A stretch of 64,000 nt of DNA from Liolophura sinensis (lineage: Eukaryota > Mollusca > Polyplacophora > Chitonida > Chitonidae). This document shows positions 22,101-35,060 of this stretch, in pieces; within the stretch, counting starts at the first letter, position 1; each line of letters starts with the position of its first letter. Position numbers and translations under genes: made by a program. Location of the stretch: the NCBI RefSeq assembly GCF_032854445.1, contig NC_088300.1:35879608-35943607 (forward strand), written 5' to 3'. The notes below the pieces were generated by a model. The model saw nothing but the letters and a program-made list of their open reading frames with translations. It made no database searches and was not told where the DNA came from.

Positions 22101-25100
22101 TTGTTGTGACATCGGTATCTCTGCTTTTGGCTTGAGACTTCAGCTTTTGGGAATTACACCAATGCCTGTAGACAGCCCTGTATGGCCCCCTAATGGGTCT
22201 CGCCCTAAACCCTTGTTTTCCTAACACATTTTTGATGTGGAATTCGTTAGCACATGTGCATTTACATACGTGTACATCTAGGTCACTGGTTATAAAACAA
22301 TTGTAGATTGTCTAATAATACAACTGAGCTTTTATTGATTTACTCGTGCGTATTTGTGGCTGCGTTTTGGATTACCAAAATCAGTAATTTTGTCCCAAGA
22401 AGGTGTACAGTTTTGGCAATGTTTCTTATTATATAATAAGGCCTACATACATGGCCTTTTGGTTGTTGTTTGTTATTTTTAGTGTATTCAGTTCAGCTTT
22501 ATTTTCAGTGCTGTAGTGATAAGATGATTACTGTAATTCTGGCAAAGTTAACGAATAATGGATCTACATTGATCTACATCGCACATGTATACATAGAGAG
22601 TTTTCTTTATTTTCAATTCTTATTTAATTTCAAATTGAAACCGTATACATGTAGACTGGAAACCTCATAAACGTGTGAAGATGTAGTTCTTTGACTAAAG
22701 TTTGTGATAGTTGTATGAAATTTGCTGGAGACTGTTTGTCTTGCACAAGTACTACATACAGTGTACATGGGGAAAGTCAACCGTTAGGATAATTTTCTTC
22801 TTTGTTAGTATAAACAAGAAGATTAGCTTGCTTTCACCTGTAATATCTGAGACGCTGTGATGCCAAGTGCTATTTGATCAACAATAAAGTCAACTTGATT
22901 GGTCGGTATAACGTTTTTGAAAATTTAGGCATCCTGAAGAATGCATACAGGAAAATGATGGACATAACTTCTCTGTTTCACCAGAATTTTGAACACATCT
23001 CACTGTTTGCTTTTTAATTTCTAAGGCATGTGTAAGTTTGAAAGATTTTTCAAAGTTTCATGGTGTCATTTCATAGTCACTCTCCTTCATTAGGCAGTCT
23101 GAGAAAACCAGTTTTGGACTGTGAGCGTGAGTCACTTGTGAGAACAGTGTAGGACATTACTGCACATGCAAAAGTTTCAAATTTCCTTTTGGTGATGCGA
23201 GTGTTTCTCATCAGGGATGATATTAAGACATCCATATAATAAACGTAGCAGATCGCCAGGACACATTGTGTTTTTTTCAGGTTGGTGGGAAAGTCTGCCA
23301 GTAACTTGACAAAGGTTCATGGTTTACTCCTGTTTCCTCACCTATAAAACTGTCCAACATTGTATATGTGATAATTTCTTGAGGATGGCTTTAAAAAACA
23401 AAGTTGTACAAGTTGCTGGTAAGTTGGTAACATAAGTTGCATTGTTAACACTCAAAAAAGAACTGTAAGTCACAAGTTTGGGCCCCAAATGTATGTCCCC
23501 TGTGGCATGGCTAACATTTATATGTCATACGATATTGGGTGCGTCACGTGATGAAGAAATCCAAAAAAAATGAATGAGATTTTTAAAAACCTGGATAGTT
23601 ACACATGTTTCTTTTGGTAGACAAATCTACATCCTATGTTCTGATTCTTCATGGCCTACACATCTGTTAACAGTCTCACCTCCACACATTTCTGTTTCGT
23701 CCATCCATGGCACCAAAACTGGGACTAACAATTTCGGATGTTTCATTTGAGATCACTTGTGTCAAAGTACCACTGATCCAAAAAGCCACTGAGCCATGCA
23801 AAAATTTAATAAGTGAAAAGTAAATTGCAGGGCTAGATGCCCCCTGTCGCTCTTTTCTTTTGACAAAAGTACATGTGTAGGTTTCTCTGCTGACTGTTAA
23901 TGTATCACCCCTCAGAGTTTTTTCCAGATGGACTCTTCCAACTTAAGATACATGTATTCAAGGGTACAAAAATACTATGTCTACATTACTCCACATCTAC
24001 ATGGATGTGTAGGTTGCAAAAAATATAAGACAATGTACTACTGCATTTCATGTCACCGTGAAGTACATGTAGACATTTTTGGACATTGACTTTATCTTGC
24101 CTTTTTTCCAAGCTTGTGTGATGAGGGGTACATAAATACATTTTTAGATAGATGTATTCTGTAATGCATCTCAGACAAAGTAGCTAAAACATGATGGATT
24201 TTACATGACGTCTTGTCTCATTTACTGAAATTAGTAAAATTTTGTCTGATGGTTGTTTGCTCAAATCATTAATAAGAGCCAATCCATTTATGTATGTACA
24301 TTTTTGCTGGAAGTTTGATTGATTCTTTTTCCTCAGATAAATTCTTAAAAACCTGTATCTTTTTGCCTTGGCCAGATTAAAAAAAATGAAAGAAAGGAAA
24401 ATTCTTCTCTGATTAACCCAACTTTTTCCGATAGGAGAGTTCATTTACCCAACGAGGATTTTTTTAAGCATGGCCTAACTTTCTAATACCTACCCTTTTT
24501 GCACTGAATTGAAATACAAGAACACTTCACTGGTAGACATATCTGAGGTGACATATGTTAAACTGGTGTCCAAATGGAGAAGCAAACCCATTTTTTTGCC
24601 CCACCGTGTTTAGTGCACCCCCTGCCACCAAAAGAGATGATTCCTGTGACATGGACACCAACAGGTTATTTGTTCATCATCATGAGATATTCTGGATGTG
24701 ACAATTTTTTGCTTTCAGGGTTATAAAGTCCTCTTGATTTGAAATGTTGTGACATTGTTTCAACATCTAAAAACCACTGCTTCAGTTTTGACTAGGCTGT
24801 CAGCGTGAGAAACCAGTGATCTGTCAGTTGTGGACAGAGATAAACAACTCGGCTTTACCTTTGACCTTCATGTACTCACACCTTTCCCAGAGGTTTATGT
24901 TCTGCATTTTAGTTCTACTTTGTTTGTTTATTTGTTTCATTGGTGTTTAATGTAATACTCACTTTGGTTTCTTCAGTATGAAATTGAAACAAAGAAATTC
25001 TGAATCTGCCTGAATTTTCCAGTTTTGTGGTTTTTCTGTATTTAATAGCTTTGTTGTCTCAGCAGCGGTGACCTGTGGGTTTGAATCTCCTTATCCCTGT

Positions 25101-28100
25101 CTGCCATGAATCCTCTGACACACCGCTGCCCGTGTGACGTATCACTCTTCTTGTAAAAAGTGGAGATTATGATGCCCTACTGAAAATGTTTTATGGTTTT
25201 AAACCTGCATGCGGATTTCAGATGCTTCTATCACTTTATAACTACGTACATGTATGACTGTCAGAAGTGAGAGTTAGCTAATCCCACCATGATTACACAG
25301 GGCACAGATATCCTCCACAGAGTTGTCTGGCTGGTGAGCCTCTGGTGAAAATGTGTCTGTGGTTAATATGTGTTGTTTTACATGACAACACAGTGAAAAA
25401 GAAAAGAAAAAAAACCCCCAAAAAACAGAAGAACTCCGAAGTTGACATGTTGCACTTTCAAAAGCAGCACGTAGTCATTTCTTAACAAATTAAAAATCTG
25501 TTTTCGTCTTTGCCAAATGCTTCAGGGAATGCGAACAGTTAAATTAAGTCTGTCTGTTTATCCCTCTGTCATGCTTTGGTCTCTATGCAGTAATCATGAT
25601 CAGAATTTGTGTGCAGGTTCATTTTGTAGCCAATCAGGTAAAGTTCGAAAACCAGCTTATGACATTGGCATATTTAGGCTAAATGATTTTTTTTTTTTTA
25701 TGGGCATAGAAAAAAAAATGGAAAATCATCTAACTGTGAATTATGGACAGTTTCAGGAATTGTCCACATTAAGCATTTTCAAGACATATTTACGTGATCA
25801 GAAAGCCTTAAAAAAAAGACGTAAAACAACATAAATTCCATTTTCTTACCTTTTAATGTTGACTCATGCATAAAACACAAAATAAATTCTCTCAATTTGC
25901 TTTTATATAGCTGTGTTATGGCAGGTTGTGTGTAGGATAATACAGCTTGTCACCGAATACAAACCATGCAGATAGGTTTTCACAAGAAACTATATAAACT
26001 TAAGGTGCATGTAGTCTCATACATTCACTTTTGAAGATTACATTGCATGGTATGGATAGGTATTCATATCTGGGGACAGCTCAGGGACAAAGTTCCTTAG
26101 CCAAAAATGTAACGAAAGAAAAATCTGCAACATTTTTGATAACTTCAACCATATGGTCCCCCTCCCCCCCAAAAAAGAAAAACAAGATGAACATCCAAAT
26201 TGTAATTTGTCCTTTACAAAAGTTTATAAATTCCTTGTATATAAAGGCCCTTGAAGCAGCCCCTGAGGTGTAAATAAAGCCACAAATTGGTAACATTCCA
26301 AATGTACCAATTTTTGTGTGAAAAAATTACAGAAATAACTTCTTAAACATTAGTCATCTGCAGGTACCCTTATTCGTTAACCTGGTCGCACGTGAAAGGG
26401 CAACTTACAGCGCAATTGATGCACACTTTTACTTTGATTTTGAAGACAAAGCTACATTGAATGGATTGTCCAACTTAGTTCTATAGTTTCATCAGTCTAC
26501 ACAGAATTATGCCTTCAGAATATGCTTGAATAGACGCCTTGTAAACATGTGAAAAGGTGGAAGAGTTACAGTACGCTACTCTACTTTCTTTTGTCGCCAC
26601 AATATGGCTACAAGACCACTATACATCTTAATTTGTGTTACAGACTCGTATGCAGTGCCTAGTTCCCAACCCTCGAGCAAACTACAGGAATGTTCCAGAC
26701 GCCCTGTACAAGATTATTCGCCATGAGGGACTCAAGAACACAGTTAGGGGAATTAATGCAGTTGTAGGTGGTGCTGGACCAGCCCATGCTCTTTATTTTG
26801 CCTGCTATGAAAAACTCAAAAAGCTGCTGAGTGGAGGGCAAGCTGGAAGCCATCTTGCTTATGGTGAGTATAAAGTTTGTTACATGTTACAAAGTTTGTT
26901 ACATGTTACAAAGTTTGTTACATGTTACAAAGTTTGTAAGTCTGCAGCCTTCATGTTGAAGAGTTGACTATGATTCACAGGGCTCAGTATTAATTGTCCC
27001 TATGTCATCCTGATTCTCAATTGCCATTGGCGGATTAGTCTGGTTAAAATGTTGACCTAGTACGCTTGTCAGAGCTGCAGGCCGTGCCCACAAGGGGTAC
27101 ATGAAATTTAAACCCTCTGCATCTGCATTACTGAGATCACTTTCCTTTGTGATGCTGCACTCCATGGCGCAGCATTGTGACGTCACGCAATACCAACGCT
27201 GTCTGCAGTTGACAGTAGCTAGCTTGATCTTTTTTAGCTTAGTTTACACGTACACTAAACTGGCTTTCTATTTTATAAATATGGTAGGGACAAAATCGTT
27301 ATCTGCGTGTTGAGAATGACATATGGGGATTTAAACCCTGGGTGTCAAATTTTAGCCCAGAGCAGCAGATAACATGTTGATAACTTATATTACTATATTT
27401 TATACTTATATAGCGACTAAAATTCTGTGCAACCAGTAAGGTGTGTTGTAGAAAGGTGTAACCATTTAGGTTAGTTTATGTATTTGGTTATACAGTCAAA
27501 CCTGTACCTACGGCCACCTGTAATCAGTGTCCATCTGCCGTAAGCGGCCACTCTCTGCTGTGACCAAACAATTTTCCATGTTAAACGACCTGTAATATGT
27601 GGGCACCTGTCCAACGCGTCCAATATATTTTGCCACCAAATTCTATATCAGCCAAGACTTTAAACAGTAATGATGATTGCTGCATCTGACATTCAAAAAT
27701 TTCAAAATGTTGACCACCCGACTTCAATAGTTTTTGTAGTGATTAAAAGTGACAACCTACCACTTTGTGATGAGAAGCGAACATTATTGGTCAATAGCAG
27801 TGAACTCTATTGTTCTTTAATCAGGCCTAGCTGGCTATTGTCAGGACACCCATGCACTGTGGCAGTGGATTAACTCCATGCTGAGGTCCGGGCTATGAAT
27901 GCCATAAACAGCGGGCAGACTTGGATATAATCTGACATCCTGTGGTTCCTCCCATGAATGGTTTCTTTGACAAATTATCTGGCTTGCTTGGCCATTATTT
28001 TTGCAGGCAAATGGTGTTGTGTTTTCATTTCGCGTGGCCCAAATATTGCCGGTACCAAACACTCGGAGAAGTTGATCTTCCTTCACTTCTACATGTTGTT

Positions 28101-31100
28101 TCACCGGTAATGGCAAATATGACTGAACATCTCAGCAGTCTGTCACTTACAGTCCAACACTTTGTTAGAATAGTCATTTATAGCTACGTAGGCCAAACTA
28201 GCACATGGCTTTTTAGGGCTTGACAGTAACGGGAAGAAAGTTCTCCTGTCATGCGTGCCCTCACCTGAAACTCTTTCTGTAATTGGCTGTTGAATGCGTG
28301 AAATCCATAGGTCTACCCCACAAAACTTGAAATTATTGAGTTATTATTTTACTACAATTGTTATATTTGTATGAAATTTATGTAGCTGACCAGATTAGTG
28401 CTTTAACAATTATGTATAAGATTATTAAGTAGGCCTACATGTGTAGATTTCCTGAAACTTAATTCAGTTGTGATTTGGCTTGGTCTTCACAACCTGTCTT
28501 ATGTGGCCAACTGTCATATGTGGCCACTTTTTACGTGTCCCTTCACTGGTCGCATACAACAGGTTTGACTGTATTTATGTATTAGGTAATATTTCATATA
28601 CTTCATAACTGGCTGTAAAAATGCCTTTTTGCATGAGAATTTTTTGTCAAATATAGTCATTTAACAAATGTCCTGTCAAGGAGGCCATGCTGGGCTCAGT
28701 GGCTCAGTTTTGTTCTAACTGCTGAGGCTCCATGCAGTTTACGTTGGTTTGTCAGATACCTGATGAGGTGCGATGGTTTCCTCCACTCACAGTTTTGATT
28801 TTTATCAGTGCAATGTGAAGGAGCAGTGACATCAGTTAGAAGGAATAACTGTATTATTCTGCGTCTACAAGTGAGTTTCTCGTGCTACATCACATTTATT
28901 TTTGCTTGTGATTTGAATTGTCCCCCCTTTTATCTCATTAGGCACATCATGTTCCTTCCTTCTTTTCCTCCATCAGATAAATTACTCCTATTGTAATTGG
29001 ACAGAAACATTTTGTAATTGGACAGAAACATTTTGTAATTGGTCATCAGAGAGAAGTGCCTATTTCTGTATATCACAGCCGATGCCATATGCCTCTCTTG
29101 ATGAGGTTGTCCCCCTTTGTTCATCTTCGAAAACCTTCCTGATTGAATGGATGGGTCTTTTGCAGGATAAATTCATTACACACTTATTCGGTGACAGGAT
29201 TTGAAAATATATGATGTCAGTAACATCACACTGGGCTAAGGCCTTACCCAATATGAGATTATTGACAACATATATTTCCATATCCTGTCATTGAGTAACC
29301 TTTTAACTAATAATCTGTACGTCTAAAATCATCATGTTTCACTTGATACAATGAAACCACGGTTTGTTGCAAAGTGGAACATCATGATTCAGATTGTGAC
29401 TCACGGTGCACGCCCACTGCACATCGACTGTTGTACAATGACATAAAAATTTTATGTAATTTATTTTGTTCATCCAGCAGTTCTTGTGTTATTGAGAGGA
29501 AAGCTATGTTTTGTTTTTCCTTGGTTTTAGGTGCTGCAGGATGTGCTGCCACACTACTTCATGATGCTGTAATGAATCCTGCTGACGGTCAGTATTAGGT
29601 TAAATATAGTGTGTAACGAATGTTCAGTAAATGCAATTGAGCGATCGTTAGATACTGCAGTATTCTCTATGTTCTCAAAGTTATAGTGTAGTTATAGCCG
29701 ACTTTGTGCATGTTAAACCGTTGAAAGATTGACCAAAGGCATTTCTTACAGCATTTGTTCAAGAAATAAGGAGCTTACTTACCACCATGGCCTAGTGAAA
29801 CTTCGCAATGCTCAAATACATTGTTCATTTGTCTGATGACGCAACAAAGCACACAAAAGAGTGTAAAAGTCCATGGAAGGGACGATAACTTGAGGAACAA
29901 TCACCATTACGATCAGGGGCCCGTTTCACAATGCACATATCTTCCATGGCAACCAGTATAGGTATTACGTCACCATGGAAGGTATGTGCGCTTTGTGAAG
30001 AGGAGCTTAGGTATATAACATCCCGTTACATAGTGGATTACATTTATGCATACTTATATAATTTGTGCTAGTACACCATGAAATCACAGGCCAGGGGCCA
30101 CTTTCACAAAACTTTGTAAGTCATATTTCTTGTAACTTTTCTAGTAAATGACGTGGCATTATGGCACTATAACCTGGACAACATCTTTTATGAAGAAAGT
30201 TACGAGAAATGTGATACAAGATTTTTTCTGAAAATGGTCCCACATCTTCCTTTGTTGCCAGAACTTGAAATGTTGGTGTGTGGTCAGTTGGTCAAAAATG
30301 TATTTGTTAAGCCAGACTTAATTCTTAATACCAGTCTTATCCTAATACGAAGTAAATGACACCTTAGGTCAGAGTGAAGTTTATACCTGGTCTAATTCCT
30401 AACGTGCTTTTGGACAACTGGGCACTGCATGAACCCAGTGTCTTTCATGAAAATTTCACAAATAGTATGTAAATCATAATGTTTGATGGCAGCATTCATT
30501 GGTGTACAGGGATCCATTTGGCTCTAAAAATCCTTCAAAACACTTTGATGTCAACAACAAGTAGAACTGTTCTCAAATAAGTATTTTATGTAATTTAGGA
30601 TGAATTGCACATACCATGTTGTGCTGGCAGTATAGGTTAGGAAATACTGCTGACTCATGCCTTAGATTCCTGGAGCTATGAATGATTGCACAGTTTATAC
30701 CCACAGGACTGCTTATACATGCACATGTCAACATTTATGTCACTGAAATGTTTTCATTTGTGTACATTATGATTATCATTTCTTACCGATGACATGCTGG
30801 ATTATTAGCCTACATTTAATTAAGAGTGGCAATCGAGTTCAGTTGTTAGTTTACTTATCTCTATATATCAGATGAAAGATTGTTAAACAGGAAAATAGTT
30901 TACTTTAATTAATGATGGCCACTGAGTAGTCAGTGATATGTTGATCCATGACATAATTTGTGTTTTCAGAGAAGTATTTTACATAACTTAAGATGAATGG
31001 ACAGTGTTTTGTTCTCCTTGCTTGGTACTTTTTAAATCTGTCTGACCCCCCAAAAACAGTGTCTTGGATTGGATGAATACATCCAATAAAATTCCACGTG

Positions 31101-31824
31101 CTGACTTGTAACAAAATTTTTGAAAATGACTACATATGTCAATTGTATTGTAAGTTCTTTCCTTGTGTCTCTTTGTCTAATGCTAGTTTTTTTTTTTTCT
31201 TTTTTTTTTTTTCCATGCCTGCAATCCTTGATATTGTGGTGAACAGTGATAAAGCAGCGGATGCAAGTGTATGAGAGTCCGTACCGGTCATGTTTACACT
31301 GTGCCCGCTCTGTTCTCAAACACGAGGGCATGGGAGCATTTTACCGCAGTTACCCAACTCAGCTGACAATGAACATCCCGTTCCAGAGTATACACTTTGT
31401 TACATACGAGTTTATGCAGGAATGGCTGAACAAGGATAGGGAATACAACCCAAAGTCTCACATCATCTCTGGTGCAGCCGCTGGTGCGGTCGCCGCCTCC
31501 TGCACAATGCCACTAGATGTGTGCAAGACTCTTCTCAACACACAGGAGCAATGCGCTCGCTCCCATATTAACTACATCAATGGCATGAGGGCGGCGTTTC
31601 GGACTATATATGAGTTTCAAGGCGTTAGTGGGTTTTTCCGCGGATTACAGGCCAGAGTTGTTTACCAGATGCCGTCAACTGCTATCTCATGGTCGGTGTA
31701 TGAATTCTTCAAATATTTTCTCACAAATCGGCAGGTGGCTGACGAAGCATTTGTGCACTTACCGTCACCTGCTAAGGCTGCGGCTGCGGCGGGATCAACA
31801 GTGCCTGTGCCATCTTCCAGATAA
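19147..31824 (+). CDS. SLC25A37/SLC25A28-like: Mitoferrin, mitochondrial iron carrier, 4 exons
   Basis: Inner-membrane carrier that imports iron into mitochondria for haem and Fe-S cluster synthesis. Exons: 19147-19287, 26644-26863, 29531-29587, 31247-31824; GT-AG throughout, phases agree, 331 aa (human mitoferrin-1 is 338). Three SLC25 repeats each show the P-x-D-x-x-K signature: YPIDCVKTRMQ, NPADVIKQRMQ and [13 protein letters not shown]. Mitoferrin-specific stretches are [32 protein letters not shown] and [19 protein letters not shown]. The N-terminus has the acidic [18 protein letters not shown] block. The C-terminus carries an alanine-rich extension ([19 protein letters not shown]). Two Met codons are adjacent (19147 and 19150). 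Invertebrates usually have one gene for the two vertebrate paralogues, so I do not choose between them. Confidence 0.96.
19451..19815. repeat. 182-bp tandem duplication in mitoferrin intron 1
   Basis: CTAAATAGATACATGTACTA starts at 19451 and again at 19633, and the two 182-bp copies differ at only two positions that I can see. This looks like a recent tandem duplication. Confidence 0.92.
20935..21125 (-). repeat. dispersed repeat B
   Basis: Blocks TTTCCTGACTCTGAGAGTTT and ATTAAAATGCACTTC are shared with 42956-43090 and 62565-62715 in the same orientation, and with 34862-35060 in the opposite one. Confidence 0.6.
21130..21545. repeat. intronic duplicate, copy 1 (partner 30590-30960)
   Basis: Shares AAATACTGCTGACTCATGC, TAGATT, GAGCTATGAATG, TGCACAGTTTATA, ACATGTCAACATTTA and GATTATCATTTCTTA-type blocks in order with the second copy in mitoferrin intron 3. 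Confidence 0.8.
21641..21690 (+). mobile_element. SINE family 1 fragment
   Basis: Short head-to-body scrap with GAGTTCAAATCCAGCTCATG and TGGCTTCCTCTCTGGCCGTA. Confidence 0.75.
23281..23400 (+). mobile_element. SINE family 1, degenerate 3' fragment
   Basis: Carries GGGAAAGTCTGCCAGTAACTT, GTTTCCTCAC, TTCTTGAGGATGGC in family order. Confidence 0.55.
26385..26585 (+). repeat. dispersed repeat A
   Basis: Contains AAAGGGCAACTTACAGCGCA, CATCAGTCTACACAGAATTA and CTTCAGAATATGCTTGAATA. It ends 60 bases before mitoferrin exon 2. Confidence 0.75.
26872..26937. repeat. 19-bp tandem repeat directly after mitoferrin exon 2
   Basis: AAAGTTTGTTACATGTTAC repeated 3.5 times, starting 8 bases after the exon 2 donor. 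The last partial unit runs into GTAAGT at 26936, a second potential donor in the same phase. Confidence 0.95.
27493..28571. mobile_element. pogo/Tc1-mariner-like DNA transposon, probably non-autonomous
   Basis: A 1079-bp unit begins CAGTCAAACCTGT and ends in its exact inverse, ACAGGTTTGACTG, and both ends abut TA. CAG termini and a TA target duplication fit the Tc1/mariner (pogo) group. Subterminal CGGCCAC motifs recur at both ends. The longest internal frames (minus strand 27841-28116, plus strand 27942-28223) show no transposase motif I can recognise, so it is likely a deletion derivative. It sits in mitoferrin intron 2. Confidence 0.8.
28991..29042. repeat. 22-bp tandem repeat
   Basis: TTGTAATTGGACAGAAACAT with TT occurs twice plus a partial third unit. 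Confidence 0.9.
29916..30005. repeat. foldback (hairpin) element
   Basis: TTTCACAATGCACATATCTT then CCATGG is mirrored 20-25 bases later by CCATGGAAGGTATGTGCGCT and TTGTGAA. The outer GGGGCCCGTTTCACA is typical of small foldback/MITE repeats in invertebrate genomes. A second GGGGCCACTTTCACAAA start lies at 30094. Confidence 0.65.
30590..30960. repeat. intronic duplicate, copy 2 (partner 21130-21545)
   Basis: Same ordered blocks as copy 1 with about 15-20% divergence by eye and an extra insertion before GGCCACTGAGTAGTCAGTGA. It lies in mitoferrin intron 3. Confidence 0.75.
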
Positions 31825-32097
31825 AACTCACTTTGGTCACTTTTGCTGATCCTGTAGATGCTCATATCACATCTGACAGCACCTCCATCTTGACTCTCCA
31901 GGTCACGCTGATCCACAAAACTATGTATAACTGAGTTATTCCACAAAATTTTTTTTATTGTTTTTATGGAGGTGAGAGGAGGAGGAGGAGAAGAGGGTGG
32001 GGGTGGAGTGGGGGAGTTGTATGTGAGGGGTAAGCATGCCTTTAGTTTGGAATTTATGCCAGTATGTCAGATTCTTAAGGCTGTTGAATATGTAAAT

Positions 32098-32103
32098 AAT
32101 AAA
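32098..32103 (+). terminator. candidate mitoferrin polyadenylation signal
   Basis: AATAAA about 270 bases after the mitoferrin stop. Confidence 0.45.
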
Positions 32104-32109
32104 AACAAA

Positions 32110-33460
32110 ACCATGCACATGTACATTGTGATGAGAAAGCCTTAATTTTCAGCATGCACTGTCAAAAAAGTGTTGACATTAGTGTAAAGTGTTCGATACG
32201 TTTCTGAAAACTGGTCCGCAGTGTTTACTAACTACACATCTTCGTGTGGACCTCAGTAATTTAGAGCAAATTTGAAACTTCTGTCCCATGCTGTCACTTG
32301 TACTGAAGTCCTTATAACAGTGACTGGTTTTGAATATAGCTGTTCCGCAACCAGAAAAATTTGTCAAAAATTAGGTTTTGGGGATTTGCTTTATAAGAAA
32401 TGAAATGAATCTCTTGTTAAGTGGGGTATGGATTGTGGTGAATACAGTGTAAGACCGCAGGAGTGGAAAAGGTTGTGTAATTTCTGGGTTAATACTTTCT
32501 TGGCATAGTTTTCTGAATCAGTTTGACTGGACAGCATTATACACAATGACATTCCTGCTGTGTAAAAACTTGCCTGGGAATTAATAGCTGATGAGGTAAA
32601 ACCCACTTGTGAAGTCAGCTCTGTGAGCTGTAGGTATGCCAAGGGAGGTAACTCTAGCATTATAAGAGTCTGTGATATTGAACTTACACGAGCAATCAAG
32701 ACCTTTGGATCATTTGGGAAATTGCGAAAATTGAGTAATATGCGAGATATTTTTAGAATTTTTTCCAGAAACCAACAAAATCTGTATGTTGAGGTCAAAC
32801 AATATCATATCAACGAATATGCACATTGCCTGATACTATACATACCAAGTGCAAAAAAAAGGTGTTCCTTCATAAAACACATTTCTGGGGTTTCTGTAAA
32901 AGTTCTTTCAAAAATGTTTTACATAAACAGTTTAAAAATAATCACATTGGAAATGGGTGGATTACTTGCTGGATTGAGAAGGTAAAATCTCCAGATTTTT
33001 GTTTTTCTGACAGTTTCTGATTGTGCGTGTGACATGCTTGAGGTGTGCAAACTGGAGGAGACTTGTGTGATTTCACGGATGGCATGAAACACAGCTTGAC
33101 AATTTGTTACATTTGAGGCATAATTGTTATTATTATTATTATTATTGAGTAATCTTGTTACTGAACTACATGTATGCCTAGTGAAAGGTATCATTGTTAT
33201 CCTATTAACAAAATAGTGCATGTGGTATGTTCAAGTTGTTAGGGTGAGGGTGTAAGCCTAAAATATAAGCTTGTATTTAATTCTTGTTCAAGTTGATCTA
33301 AATGACTACACATAGAAAATTGCATTAAGATGTTCAAAGCAAAGTTAATACTTTTACCATGTTGTGGCTAGCATTTAACTGTGAATGGAGTGATAGACAT
33401 CATAATTAAGAGTATTTCCCTGCACATTCTCCAGCCTAGACTAATGCTTGGTAGTTCAGA
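32110..33460. other. intergenic stretch, no gene seen
   Basis: Downstream of mitoferrin I see only frames without motifs and an (ATT)n microsatellite at about 33126-33147. Confidence 0.4.
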
Positions 33461-33462
33461 TT

Positions 33463-33605
33463 AATTATTTATTTATTTATTTGATTGGTGTTTTACGCCG
33501 TACTCAAGAATATTTCACTTATACGACGACAGCCAGAATTATGGTGGGTGGAAACCCACAACCATCCACAGGTTGCTGACAGACCTTCCCACCAGCTGGC
33601 TAATT
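33463..33605 (-). mobile_element. SINE family 1, 3' part
   Basis: The tail (TTTATTTATTTGATTGG) through CAGACCTTCCCACC is present; the tRNA-like head is missing. Confidence 0.85.
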
Positions 33606-34861
33606 AACCAGATTAATAATTTAATCCTAAATAATATACGTGTATATCTAAAGCAGGATTTTGGCTGACCTATCTGATGGACGGGGAAATTGCTCTGGTG
33701 ATGAACAGTGTATACAGTAACCACGTGTCAAAGTCATTTCTCAAATGGGCATCCTTAATCTCAAGTCAAAATTGTGTTAAATTTCCACTTTAAGATATAC
33801 TGTAAAGAAATTTCCCAACGTGTTGGTGCCTGTTCGAGTGTTTCCCAGTGCAAGTGACAACAATGCGTCTCCCTACCTGAACACTTTTGTCTCGAGCTGC
33901 ATCGTCTTCATCATTATCAGCTTATTTGTATTATCTTATTAGCTTGTTTGTTTGATTGTTCGGATCTGTTAAAGGTGGCACAAGAAGCGCTGATATCACA
34001 GAATGTTTTCGTGGCAAGGAGCCTCTAAATGTTCACTGGTCATAAACTGGATTCTCAGATGTGGCATAAAAGGCACAGAATAACAAAACAAAGCCTAGAT
34101 TACAACTGACATACATGGAAGTCTACTCTTTTGTATCTCACTGGGACTAAACAGTGTCTTTATAATGAGATACAGAGTGCATTTTGACTTGACTAATTCG
34201 CTACCTTTGTTGATAAAGTTCATGTAATGTGAAATTGTGCTTCTCGGTGTGAATTTTCTTCAAATCGTGTCAGTCCTGTCGAATAACCTGCAAATCTCAC
34301 TCTAACACAAGATTTCACCCTGCATATATTCACACCCTTGCACACCGGTGGGGGTGTACTTTAACTGTTAGCCTGGTTAAAGTTTTATTTATCCTGCGCT
34401 GTTCACAAAATTGGGGCAAAAACTATTTGTACAGTACACAAAATATTAAGCGTTGTGCAATACCCGTCTTTTTTTTTTTCTCCATTACTGTCACTTAATC
34501 ATGAGTAATACTGTACATCAAGCAGACAACTCTAACGTGTGCTTTGTGGTGTTATACATGAATCTGTAAATCTGTAATAGAGCTTTTGGTTTTTGACCCT
34601 GTGTTGCCTCTGAAAAGCCCTGGATATGGCTTAATTATGAAGATATTTACATTTGTCACAGCGTACAGGTGCTGTTTAATGGCTATTTCAACTTCACTAA
34701 TAAATTAAAAGTCAGATTTAGTAGTTGCTCCTAATACTGACTTGCTGCTGGCTTGGTTAGAAGTAACATCTGCTACCAGTGATCGATTAAAAAAAATACC
34801 AGTCAAATTAAGTAAAAATTTAGCTTCACAGAAACCATAAGTTGATTTGAGCAAAGTTGAT

Positions 34862-35060
34862 GGGCTTGATGTGGTAAATGACCAAATTTTGCCCCAAAAA
34901 TTGTATTTTTAGAGGCAAATAAATATCATATAATATTACCTTTGGGGCTGCAACTGACATTTTCCCAAGAGGATAATGTCCTACCTTTCAATAAACCTTG
35001 AAATACCTTTTTAAGATCTGAGAACTCTCAGAATCAGGCAAAATATGCAACTTTAGATTT
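34862..35060 (+). repeat. dispersed repeat B
   Basis: AAATTTTGCCCCAAAAATTG, TTTTTAGAGGCAAATA, GAGAACTCTCAGAATCAG appear in the inverse order and orientation of 42956-43090. Confidence 0.6.

Noticed and set aside
29374-29598. 74-residue frame covering mitoferrin exon 3
   Set aside because: Only its last 57 bases are exon; the rest is intron read-through.
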